64,000 nt of DNA. Source: Planctomycetota bacterium. GTDB lineage: Bacteria; Planctomycetota; UBA8108; UBA1146. The notes beneath the pieces were generated by a model. It searched no databases. It was not told where the DNA came from and worked only from the letters and a program-made list of their open reading frames with translations. The number at the start of each line of letters is the position of its first letter. Position 1 is the first letter of the stretch. Location of the stretch: positions 1-64,000 of the forward strand of contig JAAZXB010000006.1 in assembly GCA_014240375.1 (NCBI GenBank), written 5' to 3'. Positions 1-8,192 of this stretch are shown here, piece after piece. The translations under genes were made by a program, and so were the position numbers.

Positions 1-288
1 GACCTTGACCAGCCTGGGGGAGATGTTGGGGCGAGGAGACCATGCCAGGATGATCACATCGAAACTGGCCCGCACGATCTGCAGCAGTAGCCATGGCAGG
101 TAGAGGAGGAAGCGGAATACCGAGTGAAGCGGTTGGAACTGGGGGCTGACCAGTTCGAGTCGCTGGCAAACCAGCACCGTCAATGCGCAGGCCACCACGC
201 CGGAGCCGAGCAGGAACGGGGAATCAAACCGTCCGGAGAGGAGCAGCCAGAAACCGAACAATGCCAGAAATAGCAAGAAAGAGCGCAA
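1..288 (-). CDS. mnhE: Na+/H+ antiporter subunit E (MnhE/MrpE), C-terminus cut by window edge
   Basis: The reverse strand is open from position 288 to the window edge and translates to a hydrophobic protein with the MnhE pattern: an N-terminal FLLFLALFGFWLLLSG helix, then a YLPWLLLQIVRASFDVIILAW segment followed by PR, the usual order in MrpE/MnhE. MnhE is a small membrane subunit of the multisubunit Mrp cation/proton antiporter. The TTG at 288 is preferred because a GGGGGA motif sits six bases before it and the family begins just ahead of this helix; GTG codons at 327 and 363 are alternatives. About 96 residues are visible out of a usual 160 or so. Other mrp genes would lie to the left of the window. 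The family call is from pattern recognition only. Confidence 0.8.
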   Translation of the reverse strand, partial: MRSFLLFLALFGFWLLLSGRFDSPFLLGSGVVACALTVLVCQRLELVSPQFQPLHSVFRFLLYLPWLLLQIVRASFDVIILAWSPRPNISPRLVKV

Positions 289-488
289 CCGATTTCCCCC
301 GATACCCCGACCATTGGCCGCTTCCACCGCCAGAAGATGGCACGCATAGGTGCGGGTGTCCACCGTTGGAAGCGACGACCGTGAGTGTGTCGTGGGAGGT
401 CGAACTCAATTCGTAGCAAAGTACCAAAGCGGCTCGCTCACCCTGTCGGCTACAGGTAGCCTTGGCAGGGGAGACGAGGGACCTACCG
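289..488. promoter_or_regulatory. Divergent intergenic region between mnhE and the EamA transporter
   Basis: The two genes point away from each other, so their promoters should lie in these 200 bases. No convincing -35/-10 pair was seen by eye. A GGGGAGACGAGGG stretch just before 489 is the ribosome binding site of the EamA gene. Confidence 0.4.
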
Positions 489-1400
489 ATGCAATTCGAG
501 CAAATCGCGGGATTGACGGCGGCGGCCTGCTGGGCCAGCGGTAGTTTCATCTACAGCCGTCTCGATGCCCCGGCAGCAGCGCTGAACCTGGGGAAAAATG
601 CCATCGCGGGAGTTCTGTTACTGGTCAGCGTGCCCTTCTTCGGAATCGGCCTGGATGTCTGGATGGATGCTCCCTGGGGCGATTACCTGTGGCTGATTCT
701 GAGCGGGTTGGTGGGGATCCTCATCGGAGATTCCGCTTATTTTCGTAGCATCCAGATCCTCGGGCCGCGCAAGGCGCTGGTGCTGACCACCCTGACTCCT
801 CCCATCTCTGCTCTGCTGGGTTGGTTCTGGCTGGCGGAATCGCTGGAGACGGTCCACCTGCTGGCGATGGGTGTGACACTGGCAGGGATCAGTATGGTGA
901 TCCGTGATCGCAATCTGGCGAGCGATCGATCGGGCCATCACCAGGGAACGCTTCGCGATGGAATCTTGCTGGGCATCTTTGCCGCCTCGTGCCAGTCGCT
1001 GGGGATCGCACTGTCGAAGAAGGTGATGATGTCATCGTTTCCCGCCCTCGAGGTCTCGGCGATTCGGATCGGCGTCGCGGTAGTTGGAGGATTGCTGGTG
1101 GCAGTGGTCAGTGGTGCGCTACCCGGCTGGAAGAAGAAACTGCTGCAGAGAGGAGTTCCTGGGCGCATCTTCGTCGCCAGTGTGGTGGGAACTTACATCG
1201 GAATCTGGCTCAGTCACATTTCTGCCGAGTATTACTCCCTCGCCATCGCCACCACCCAGATGTCGACGACACCGATCTTCATGGTGTTATTGGTCGGGAT
1301 CTTCCTGCGGAAGAAGATCTCGGCGACCGCATTTCTGGGGATGGTTCTGGCCATCGTGGGGGTGGCGATCCTGATGCAACCGACCGGTTGGATCTTCTGA
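489..1400 (+). CDS. EamA/DMT-family membrane transporter
   Basis: A roughly 303-residue inner-membrane protein with about ten hydrophobic helices arranged as two EamA repeats (about residues 5-140 and 155-300). Each repeat opens with a small-residue-rich helix, for example GLTAAACWASGSF at the start. The drug/metabolite transporter superfamily exports metabolites or amino acids by exchange or proton coupling; the substrate cannot be told from sequence. ATG 489 is chosen over an upstream TTG at 462 because a GGGGAGACGAGGG ribosome binding motif lies directly upstream and the first helix follows immediately. It is monocistronic and convergent with the next gene. Confidence 0.85.
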   Translation: MQFEQIAGLTAAACWASGSFIYSRLDAPAAALNLGKNAIAGVLLLVSVPFFGIGLDVWMDAPWGDYLWLILSGLVGILIGDSAYFRSIQILGPRKALVLTTLTPPISALLGWFWLAESLETVHLLAMGVTLAGISMVIRDRNLASDRSGHHQGTLRDGILLGIFAASCQSLGIALSKKVMMSSFPALEVSAIRIGVAVVGGLLVAVVSGALPGWKKKLLQRGVPGRIFVASVVGTYIGIWLSHISAEYYSLAIATTQMSTTPIFMVLLVGIFLRKKISATAFLGMVLAIVGVAILMQPTGWIF

Positions 1401-1443
1401 CGACTACTCGAGTATTCGACCGCGACAGCATCGGTAGGGCTGA

Positions 1444-1848
1444 CTACTTCGACTTCTCCCGGTAGACAAGGGCGAGGTTTCTTGAATACATCACAAGAGC
1501 CAGCGATTGACCGAGCAAGAGCACCGGTTCGATCCTGGCGATGGCATAGGCAAAGGTGATGCAGCCGCCGGTGATACTGATCCACCAGAAGGCGATGGGG
1601 ATCTCCGATTTTCCGGCCTTTTCGCTGATCCACCACTGGACGATCCAGCGCATGAAGAAGATCGCCTGCCCGCCGTATCCGACCAGTACCCAGCGATCAG
1701 TGCTCAACTTGTGCCAGAACTCCTCGAAGAAATCGCGGCCGGACTGAGGATCGTGGAGCGCCAGCAGGTCGCGGATATCGCACCATCCATCTGCCACCAT
1801 CGACCCCAGCAGCGATATCGTCAGGGCAAGATCGGGTAGATCCATCAT
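1444..1848 (-). CDS. Lipid-A-disaccharide synthase N-terminal-like (LAB_N) small membrane protein
   Basis: A 134-residue protein with the LAB_N pattern: a WVLVGYGGQAIFFMRWIVQWW helix, a SEKAGKSEIPIAFWWISITGG segment and a last helix ending in YSRNLALVYREK. LAB_N proteins are small multi-helix membrane proteins found fused to LpxB or standing alone beside GT2 glycosyltransferases. An N-terminal extension of about 40 residues lacks clear features. The start ATG overlaps the stop of the upstream glycosyltransferase gene (ATGA), so the two are translationally coupled. The context suggests a role in decorating a lipid carrier or lipid A; that role is inferred. Confidence 0.85.
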   Translation of the reverse strand: MMDLPDLALTISLLGSMVADGWCDIRDLLALHDPQSGRDFFEEFWHKLSTDRWVLVGYGGQAIFFMRWIVQWWISEKAGKSEIPIAFWWISITGGCITFAYAIARIEPVLLLGQSLALVMYSRNLALVYREKSK

Positions 1849-2666
1849 TGCACCTCGTCTACATGGTAGCGCAGCGCTCGCTTCTTCATCCGTCGCACCA
1901 TCATCAGGTCGAGGAATGCCGGAATACCACGGCCGAGGGGAGAGTACTTGCTGGTACCCAACTGACGCGCTCGATGACTGACATTGACCTCCACCGTTCG
2001 ACCTCCGCGCATCTCGACGAGATAGGGGAAGAAGCGATGGAGTCCGTTATAGAGGGTGAGGTCCTCGATGATCCCGCGGCGGAACAGTTTCAGTGAACAT
2101 CCCACATCCTGGAATCGAGTGCCGAGCAAGGTGTTGCGGACCGAGTTGGCGATGCGCTGGGCAAACTTGCGGATCCACGGGTCCTGTCGATCTGCGCGCA
2201 CTCCCAGAACTGCATCCAGACCGGGACTCGCTTCGATCAGCAACCCCATGTCGGCCGGATCATTCTGACCATCGGCATCCATGGTGATGATCAGTTCACC
2301 ACGCGCAGCCCTGAATCCCGCCTCGAAGGCGGCGCTCTGTCCACTGTTGGGGATCAGATTGAGAATCCGCAAGGTCGGCTGACTTTCCTTGCACCTTCGC
2401 AGCAATGCTTCCGTGCCATCGGTGGAGCCATCGTTGACGACGATCACCTCCTGCCCGCCACTCAATCCCTGGCTTCCACTCAATTTACTGAGACTGGCGA
2501 AGACTTCCTCGAGGAGTGGACCCAGTGCTTCCTCTTCGTTGTATGCAGGAATCACCACTGAGATCAGTGGGTCTGACGATGATGATCGATCGTCGGCATG
2601 GTTGGCGGTCAAGTAGCCCCCGATGGGTAACGAGTCGCGTTCAACGGACAAGGAAACGCTGACCAT
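1845..2666 (-). CDS. Family 2 glycosyltransferase (dolichyl/undecaprenyl-phosphate sugar transferase type)
   Basis: The GT-A fold is clear: ISVVIPAYNEEE (about residues 35-46), VIVVNDGSTDGT (about 74-85) and the metal-binding DAD of ITMDADGQNDP (about 130-132). The 50 residues after that match DPM1/ArnC-type transferases that load a sugar from a nucleotide donor onto a polyprenyl phosphate. No C-terminal membrane helices are evident, so it is a DPM1-like short form acting at the cytoplasmic face. The ATG at 2666 gives 273 residues; the open frame continues upstream to 2783 into the preceding permease gene, but that stretch looks unrelated. Coupled downstream to the LAB_N gene. Confidence 0.88.
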   Translation of the reverse strand: MVSVSLSVERDSLPIGGYLTANHADDRSSSSDPLISVVIPAYNEEEALGPLLEEVFASLSKLSGSQGLSGGQEVIVVNDGSTDGTEALLRRCKESQPTLRILNLIPNSGQSAAFEAGFRAARGELIITMDADGQNDPADMGLLIEASPGLDAVLGVRADRQDPWIRKFAQRIANSVRNTLLGTRFQDVGCSLKLFRRGIIEDLTLYNGLHRFFPYLVEMRGGRTVEVNVSHRARQLGTSKYSPLGRGIPAFLDLMMVRRMKKRALRYHVDEVQ

Positions 2667-2737
2667 TGTAGAAGATGCGTCGATGGCTGCAACGGAACCG
2701 AAAAAGGAGTGGTGAAAGGCGTGGTGAATTGAGCGGG

Positions 2738-3901
2738 TCAGCGACGGATGGCATCGACGACTGAGCGATTGGCAGCGATCCACGCAGGAATCGCACCTCC
2801 GATCACTCCGAGCAGGAAGGAGAGGATCACCGAGGTGAGAGCGATGGAGGGGGACAACTGGAATGAAAAACTGATGTCGGTGAAGGTGTTGAAGTTGGCC
2901 GCGCCGGTTTCGATGCCGTGAAAGGGTGCGACCAGAAGCAAGCCGATCATGCCGCCGATCAGACCGACCTGGGCAGATTCTAGCAAGAATGCGAGGAACA
3001 CCTCGGTCCGGCTGTAGCCGATGGCCAGCAAGATTCCGATCTCGTGAGTGCGGGAGGCGACGGTGGCCAGCATCGTATTCATCGTTCCGATCACCGCAGC
3101 GGACCCCATGATGATGGTGAGAAAGATCGACAGCAGTAGTAGCGAGGTGCTGAGTCCGGTGGTCTGGGCGGCGAGGTATTCACTTTGGCGTGTGATGGAG
3201 AAACTGAGGCGCGGATCCTCCTCCAGTTGCTCGGTCGCCATCGCGAAATCGAGGTCGGGTTGGACCCGTGCGATGACCCGGTTGTAGACCGGGCGATCGA
3301 GGGCTTCGAGCATCCGTTCGACCGGTCCCCAGATCTCGCTCCCCTGGGAGTTGTCGAACTCGTAGACACCAACAACAGCGAAGGGTGTGGTGTTGAGGGT
3401 CAGGGTGTCTCCGAGCGAGCAGTTCTTCAATCGCGCGACCAGTGGTCTGCCGACCACGACCTCGTCGCTGCCCCAGTCGGGCCATCGTCCTTCGAGTAAT
3501 CGAGGAGGTGTAGGGTGGAGCTTCAGAGATGCTTCTTCGATGCCTCGCAGGGGAGCATTGACCAGGCCACCATTCATCTTCTCCATGTACAAGGCGAGGA
3601 AACACTCGGCGGCTGCCAGTGGATTCCCCACTTCATCGCGCAAGATTTCGGGGCGTTCCTTGATGATGATGCGGGCGGACTCTCGCGGGATGCCAGAGTC
3701 TCCCTCGGAGGTGGCCCCGATCCGCAAGTAGACGGCCACTTCATCCGCTCCGAGCGGGCGAAACAACTGCTCGAAGCCATTTCGAAGGGACAGAATCCCG
3801 CACAGGACTGCAGTGGTGAAGGCGATGCCGAGGGCGGTGAAGAGCACCTGAGAACGGCGTCTCATCAGGTTCCTGGTCGTGTATCCGGTGGGTAAAGCCA
3901 T
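2738..3901 (-). CDS. ABC transporter permease, FtsX/MacB type (second permease)
   Basis: A 387-residue permease with the FtsX-like layout: one N-terminal helix (about 15-40), a periplasmic domain of more than 200 residues, then three C-terminal helices, the first containing the typical GTMNTMLATVASRTHEIGIL loop (about 268-287). Proteins of this class work as MacB/LolCDE-like mechanotransmission machines rather than classical pores, moving lipoproteins, peptides or hydrophobic compounds. It begins one base after the stop of the neighbouring permease gene, so the two permeases probably form a heterodimer driven by the ATPase at 5121-5816. Confidence 0.9.
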   Translation of the reverse strand: MALPTGYTTRNLMRRRSQVLFTALGIAFTTAVLCGILSLRNGFEQLFRPLGADEVAVYLRIGATSEGDSGIPRESARIIIKERPEILRDEVGNPLAAAECFLALYMEKMNGGLVNAPLRGIEEASLKLHPTPPRLLEGRWPDWGSDEVVVGRPLVARLKNCSLGDTLTLNTTPFAVVGVYEFDNSQGSEIWGPVERMLEALDRPVYNRVIARVQPDLDFAMATEQLEEDPRLSFSITRQSEYLAAQTTGLSTSLLLLSIFLTIIMGSAAVIGTMNTMLATVASRTHEIGILLAIGYSRTEVFLAFLLESAQVGLIGGMIGLLLVAPFHGIETGAANFNTFTDISFSFQLSPSIALTSVILSFLLGVIGGAIPAWIAANRSVVDAIRR

Positions 3902-3902
3902 C

Positions 3903-5120
3903 TTATCCGCTACTCCTCAACGCCTCGGTCGGGCTCGATCTGAGGAACGGAATCCCCGCCGCAAATCCAGCAACGATGCCCAGCAGCGCCGAGATGCCCA
4001 GCGCCAGCAACATCAGCGGTACCGAGATCTGATAGTTCTGGATGTTCTGGGCGAAGATCCGGATCAGACTCCCTTCGGTGGCGATCGCCAGCAGGATGCC
4101 GATGCCTCCCCCGAGCAGGGAGATGATCAACCCTTCCCAGATCAGCAACAGGGTGCTGACGATCGGACGGAACCCGAGTGCCTGAAGGATTCCCGATTCC
4201 TGCAATCGTTGTCTTCCACTGATCATCATCGTGTTGACCACCGAGAAGAAGATGGAGAAGAGAACGGCTCCCCCGATGGTACCGAGAAAGAGCGGCAAGT
4301 TGCCGATGGCGGAGACAAAGAACGAAGCAAAGGCAGCCTCGGTGATGGTCTGGGTTCGCTGGGGACCATTGGCAAAGAGGGCGTCGATATCCTTGGCGAT
4401 CTGGTCGGTGGGGACACTCTCTTCGGTGTTGACGTAGTAGACTCCGGCTCCGCGACTTCCGAGGGCCTCGCCGCTATCAAAAGCCTCGTTGATGTAGTCT
4501 GCACGGATGTACATCGTGGTGTCGGGGATTCGAGCTTTGAGCGGCCGATAGATGCCGACGATGACGAACTCCCAGGCGTTTCCATCTGCACGGGGGTAGA
4601 TGGAAGGAATCAGCGGGACCGTATCTCCCAGCTGGAATCCGAATCGTTCACCATCTCGCAGGCCGACGCCGATGATCGCCGCCCGGCGATCGCTGGCGAA
4701 CGCTTTCTGTACCGCAGCCCTCGCCGCCGGACCGGTCGTTCCTCCAACGGCTTCGATGATCTCGATGTCCTTGGTGTACATGTCGAGGAATCGTTGATGA
4801 TCTACCGCGAACTGGGCGAAGAAGTTCTTCCGTTCCTGGTAGTAGGCGCCAAACCAGCGAAACTTGGTGGTCAGGTGTACGCCATCGATGGTGTCGATCT
4901 TTTGCTGGTATGAGGTCGGAAGATCGACAAATAGACTGACGGCAGACTGGGTCACCAGGCGATGGGATGACGCGCTCCGGACACCCTCCTCCATCCCTTG
5001 CACCACGGCGATGAGGAAGCAAAGCAAGAACACGGCGATGGAGATGGCCAGGACGGTCAGGCCATTTCGAGCCTTTCTCGCCATCAGGTGGCGCATCGCC
5101 AGCCGGAAGGGGAATTGCAC
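3903..5120 (-). CDS. ABC transporter permease, FtsX/MacB type (first permease)
   Basis: A 405-residue FtsX-family permease: an N-terminal helix at about 22-43 after an MRHLMARKARNGL start typical of the family, a long periplasmic domain, and three helices at the C-terminus with the NTMMISGRQRLQESGILQALGF segment between the first two. It abuts the ATPase gene upstream (no gap) and is followed after one base by a second, divergent-in-sequence permease, implying a heterodimeric transporter like LolCE rather than a MacB homodimer. Located in the cytoplasmic membrane; substrate unknown. Confidence 0.9.
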   Translation of the reverse strand: MQFPFRLAMRHLMARKARNGLTVLAISIAVFLLCFLIAVVQGMEEGVRSASSHRLVTQSAVSLFVDLPTSYQQKIDTIDGVHLTTKFRWFGAYYQERKNFFAQFAVDHQRFLDMYTKDIEIIEAVGGTTGPAARAAVQKAFASDRRAAIIGVGLRDGERFGFQLGDTVPLIPSIYPRADGNAWEFVIVGIYRPLKARIPDTTMYIRADYINEAFDSGEALGSRGAGVYYVNTEESVPTDQIAKDIDALFANGPQRTQTITEAAFASFFVSAIGNLPLFLGTIGGAVLFSIFFSVVNTMMISGRQRLQESGILQALGFRPIVSTLLLIWEGLIISLLGGGIGILLAIATEGSLIRIFAQNIQNYQISVPLMLLALGISALLGIVAGFAAGIPFLRSSPTEALRSSG

Positions 5121-5816
5121 TCAGACCTCCTGCTGCTGGTCTTCCACCAGCAGCCCCTTGTCCAGTTCGAGCAATCTCTTGGCCTTCTTCGCCGCTACCA
5201 GGTCGTGAGTCACCATCAGGATGGTCTTGCCCAGTTCACTGTTGAGACGACTGAGAATCTGCAGCACTTCATCCGCACTGCTGCGATCGAGATCTCCAGT
5301 CGGTTCATCTGCGATGATCACGGCGGGGTCGGTGGCGATCGCCCTGGCGATGGCGACCCGTTGCTCCTGCCCACCGGAGAGTTGAGTGGGGCGATGCGAT
5401 GCTCGATCCGAGAGCCCGACGATGTCGAGGGCAAATGCTGCCTGCTTCTTCCGCTCGGCGGCGGACAGTGGAGTCAGTTGCAGCGGTAGCATGACATTTT
5501 CGAGGGCGGTCAGGACCGGCAGCAAGTTGAAGGACTGGAAGACGAAACCGACATGGCGAGATCGCCAGGCTGGGAGTGCACTGCGAGACATCGCACTGAC
5601 CTCCGAGTCGGCGACATGGACCGATCCGGAGTCGCAGGAATCGAGTCCTCCGACCAGGTTCAATATGGTGGTCTTGCCCGAACCGCTGGGTCCCATCAGG
5701 GCCACAAAATCGCCACGGTCGATCGACAGATGGAGTTGATCGAGAACCTTGAGGGTTTCTCCTCCACGGGTGTAACTCTTGCTGACATTGTTCAGGGTGA
5801 TGAATTTGTCGGGCAT
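5121..5816 (-). CDS. ABC transporter ATP-binding protein, LolD/MacB type
   Basis: A 231-residue nucleotide-binding subunit with Walker A GPSGSGKT (42-49), Q-loop [10 protein letters not shown] (about 91-100), signature LSGGQ (146-150), Walker [13 protein letters not shown] (about 166-177) and a switch His in MVTHD. The FNLLP Q-loop and the EPTGDLD Walker B are hallmarks of the LolD/MacB subclass that pairs with FtsX-fold permeases. It lies without any gap between the adaptor gene upstream and the first permease gene downstream, so it energises that tripartite system. Confidence 0.93.
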   Translation of the reverse strand: MPDKFITLNNVSKSYTRGGETLKVLDQLHLSIDRGDFVALMGPSGSGKTTILNLVGGLDSCDSGSVHVADSEVSAMSRSALPAWRSRHVGFVFQSFNLLPVLTALENVMLPLQLTPLSAAERKKQAAFALDIVGLSDRASHRPTQLSGGQEQRVAIARAIATDPAVIIADEPTGDLDRSSADEVLQILSRLNSELGKTILMVTHDLVAAKKAKRLLELDKGLLVEDQQQEV

Positions 5817-7019
5817 CTAGGGTCTCCTCACCTGAACGCGGTCGCCAGATTTCAGTGTGGGATCGGGATCGATCACCACCGTTTCTCCGCCGATGAGCCC
5901 CGATCCCACCTCGATGAGGTCATCTCCGAGATCGTCCCTCAAGGTGATGGCACGGACTTCGATGATGCCATTGCGAACGACCAAGACGGTAGGTGACTCC
6001 GACATGAGCAGCGCTTTCTTCGAGAGCAGTACCTGTGGTGGGGTCGGATTTGCTTCCGATTCTGGAACGAAAACGACTCGAACTCCCAGTTCTGGGATCA
6101 ATTTTTCATCCCGATCGATGAACTCTGCCCGCAGTTCGACCGTCGCCTTCGAGCGGTTTGCAGTGGGCCACACCTGACGAATTCGACCGCGGTATCCCTG
6201 TTCCGGATAGGCGTCGAGGTAGATCAGAACCGGTGCACCGATACGAGCGGCATCGAGGGTGGTCTGGGCCAGTTCGATCTGTACCTCGAGAGTGTCGAAA
6301 TCGACCAGAGTGGCGACCGAGCCGCGTGCGTTGGCCCCTCCGCCGATGGAGGAAACCACCTCACCGACCTCGGCATTCTTTTCGACCACCACCCCGGAGA
6401 AGGGTGCATAGACGGTCGACTTGTCGATGCGGGTCTCGATCTCGGAGATGGAAGCGCCCAGTGAAGCGACCCTTGCACTGGCGGCTCGTGCGGTGGCCCG
6501 CGCCGTATCGAGTTCAGAGCGCGACAGATCATCGGTACTGGAGAGAGACTGCTGCCGCTCGAGGGCGAGGCGAGCTCGCTCCTGCTCGGCCAGGCCGCCG
6601 TCGCGCTCTGCCTCGAGTCGGGCCAGCGAAGCCTGCAACTCTCGACTGTCGAGGCGCGCCACAACATCTCCTCGCTGGACCCGGCTCCCCTCCTCGACAT
6701 TCATCTCGATGAGTCTGCCGGGGATGTCGGTGGAGAGGGATGCGCGCCTTCGCGGCACGATGTAACCATTCGATGCGACTCCCGTGCGATCGCTGGCCCC
6801 ACCTCGTCGCTGTACTCGACTGGTGATCACTTCCGGGTCCTGGGACTGGATGCGGGAAGGGATCTCTTTCCAGGCGATGTAACTGACGATCAGCATCAAC
6901 AGCAGCAGGATCGGCCAGCGGGAACTTGGGGTACGGCGGGTTCGATCGATCTTCAGTCGGGAAAGATCATGCCGGGGTGATTCACCGCCGGCGGCGGGTG
7001 TGGTGTCAGGATCGGTCAT
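5817..7019 (-). CDS. HlyD/MacA-type periplasmic adaptor (membrane fusion protein)
   Basis: About 400 residues: a cytoplasmic N-terminus of some 40 residues, one membrane helix (WPILLLLMLIVSYIAW, about 34-49), a biotinyl-lipoyl-like half motif GRLIEMNVEEGSRVQRGDVVARL, a long alpha-helical hairpin rich in Arg/Glu/Ala, the second lipoyl half (STVYAPFSGVVVEKNAEVGEVV) and beta-barrel/membrane-proximal domains. This is the adaptor of a tripartite ABC exporter. ATG 7019 is preferred over an upstream start at 7082 because it has a GAGG motif and the extra N-terminus is not family-like. It is the first gene of the contiguous adaptor-ATPase-permease-permease cluster; no outer-membrane TolC gene is nearby. 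Confidence 0.9.
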   Translation of the reverse strand: MTDPDTTPAAGGESPRHDLSRLKIDRTRRTPSSRWPILLLLMLIVSYIAWKEIPSRIQSQDPEVITSRVQRRGGASDRTGVASNGYIVPRRRASLSTDIPGRLIEMNVEEGSRVQRGDVVARLDSRELQASLARLEAERDGGLAEQERARLALERQQSLSSTDDLSRSELDTARATARAASARVASLGASISEIETRIDKSTVYAPFSGVVVEKNAEVGEVVSSIGGGANARGSVATLVDFDTLEVQIELAQTTLDAARIGAPVLIYLDAYPEQGYRGRIRQVWPTANRSKATVELRAEFIDRDEKLIPELGVRVVFVPESEANPTPPQVLLSKKALLMSESPTVLVVRNGIIEVRAITLRDDLGDDLIEVGSGLIGGETVVIDPDPTLKSGDRVQVRRP

Positions 7020-7094
7020 CACAACCTCATCGTGTGAGGGGGACTGGAGAATGAAGGGGCAGGATGCCAGAGCGAGGAGCACTTTCCAGCATTT

Positions 7095-8099
7095 CTACCA
7101 GCCGATCCGCTTCTTCGCTTCCTCGATACTCTGCTCGAGAGATTCGATCGAGGGAGATCGAACGGAAGATTGCGGTGGGACGATCTGCGGTGGGAAGATC
7201 TCCTGTCGCTGGAGCGGGTAGGCCGAGGACCTCAGATGAGCAGGCATCGCATGGCCGGAGCGTCTCCGCCGCTGTTTTCGGATGTTGTCGAGGGAAACGG
7301 GAGCGACCACCGTCGCCTGCCCCGGTCCGGTGGGAGCCTGGGCCAGGATGCGACCGTCCGGATCGATGATCATGCTGGCACCGGGCCAGGAGAAGGGTGG
7401 GTAATGACTCGCCGAGGCGCCCTGGTTACAGGCGACCACTGCCGCCAGGTTTTCGATGGCACGGCACCGATTGATCACCGTCCACCAGTCCATCGGCTCG
7501 GAAGCTCCCCACGGATCCATGTAGGCGCTGATGCGAATCAGTACCTCGGCACCGCCGAGGGTCAGTTCCCTGCAGGTCTCTGGAAAGAGCCAGTCGTAGC
7601 AGGTGGCGACACCGAGTTTTCCGATCTCCGTCTCGGTGACGGGAAAGAGATCCTCATCGTATCCCTCGATGTCGTGGGGACTGGTGTGAACCTCCCACGG
7701 GATCCACGGATTGACCTTTCGATAGCGACTGACGATTTCACCATCGGGTGAGATCAGCACGGTCGAGTTGAAGAGGGCATCGGTCCAGCGCGGATCGACC
7801 TCGAGGAAGGAACCGCTCTGGATCCACACGCCATGCTTGCGGGCAGCGTCGGCGAGGCGATCGGTGTGGCGATTGGGGAACTCGACCGCCAGTTTCTCGC
7901 TCAACTCCTCGGCACTCTGGTAGATCGGTGCCGCATGAGCGAACTCGGGAAAGACCACCAGTTTCACATCATGAAAGGGGCGGTAGCCGATCACTGCCTG
8001 TTCCAGTTGCTCGATGATACGAGTGGTGTTGTCGGCCATCTGTTGCCGATCGCGCGGGTTCGGCTGATCGGTCTGGCAGCACGCGGCATAGTAGGTCAT
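7095..8099 (-). CDS. Carbon-nitrogen hydrolase (nitrilase superfamily)
   Basis: A 334-residue enzyme with the complete Glu-Lys-Cys triad: E52 in VVFPEFAHA, K128 in RYRKVNPW and C167 in GVATCYDWLFPE. The superfamily hydrolyses nitriles, amides or ureido groups in the cytoplasm. The long loop between Lys and Cys and the CYDWLFPETCRELTLGGAEV motif recall aliphatic amidases, formamidases and N-carbamoyl hydrolases, but the substrate is not assignable. It lies 75 bases upstream of the adaptor gene on the same strand, so co-transcription with the exporter is possible. The Arg-rich C-terminal tail is likely the dimer extension. Confidence 0.85.
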   Translation of the reverse strand: MTYYAACCQTDQPNPRDRQQMADNTTRIIEQLEQAVIGYRPFHDVKLVVFPEFAHAAPIYQSAEELSEKLAVEFPNRHTDRLADAARKHGVWIQSGSFLEVDPRWTDALFNSTVLISPDGEIVSRYRKVNPWIPWEVHTSPHDIEGYDEDLFPVTETEIGKLGVATCYDWLFPETCRELTLGGAEVLIRISAYMDPWGASEPMDWWTVINRCRAIENLAAVVACNQGASASHYPPFSWPGASMIIDPDGRILAQAPTGPGQATVVAPVSLDNIRKQRRRRSGHAMPAHLRSSAYPLQRQEIFPPQIVPPQSSVRSPSIESLEQSIEEAKKRIGW

Positions 8100-8192
8100 C
8101 GAGTTCCTCCGGTGACTGGGTACCCCGACTACTGGAGCCTGATGGTTCCAGAGCAGATGGTTCGAGTGTCGAGTGCCTCATGGTAACCGTTG

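Noticed and set aside
1520..1540. GGTTCGATCC-like T-loop suggesting a tRNA
   Set aside because: It lies within the LAB_N gene and has no acceptor stem or anticodon arm around it.
3879..4913. A 344-codon plus-strand frame antisense to the first FtsX permease
   Set aside because: Composition is low-complexity Asp/Gly/Glu-rich without motifs; the permease on the other strand is clear.
8131..8150. Hairpin CTGGAGCC-TGAT-GGTTCCAG as a terminator of the nitrilase-dinB region
   Set aside because: The stem is only 8 bp with a wobble pair and has no T tract on either side.
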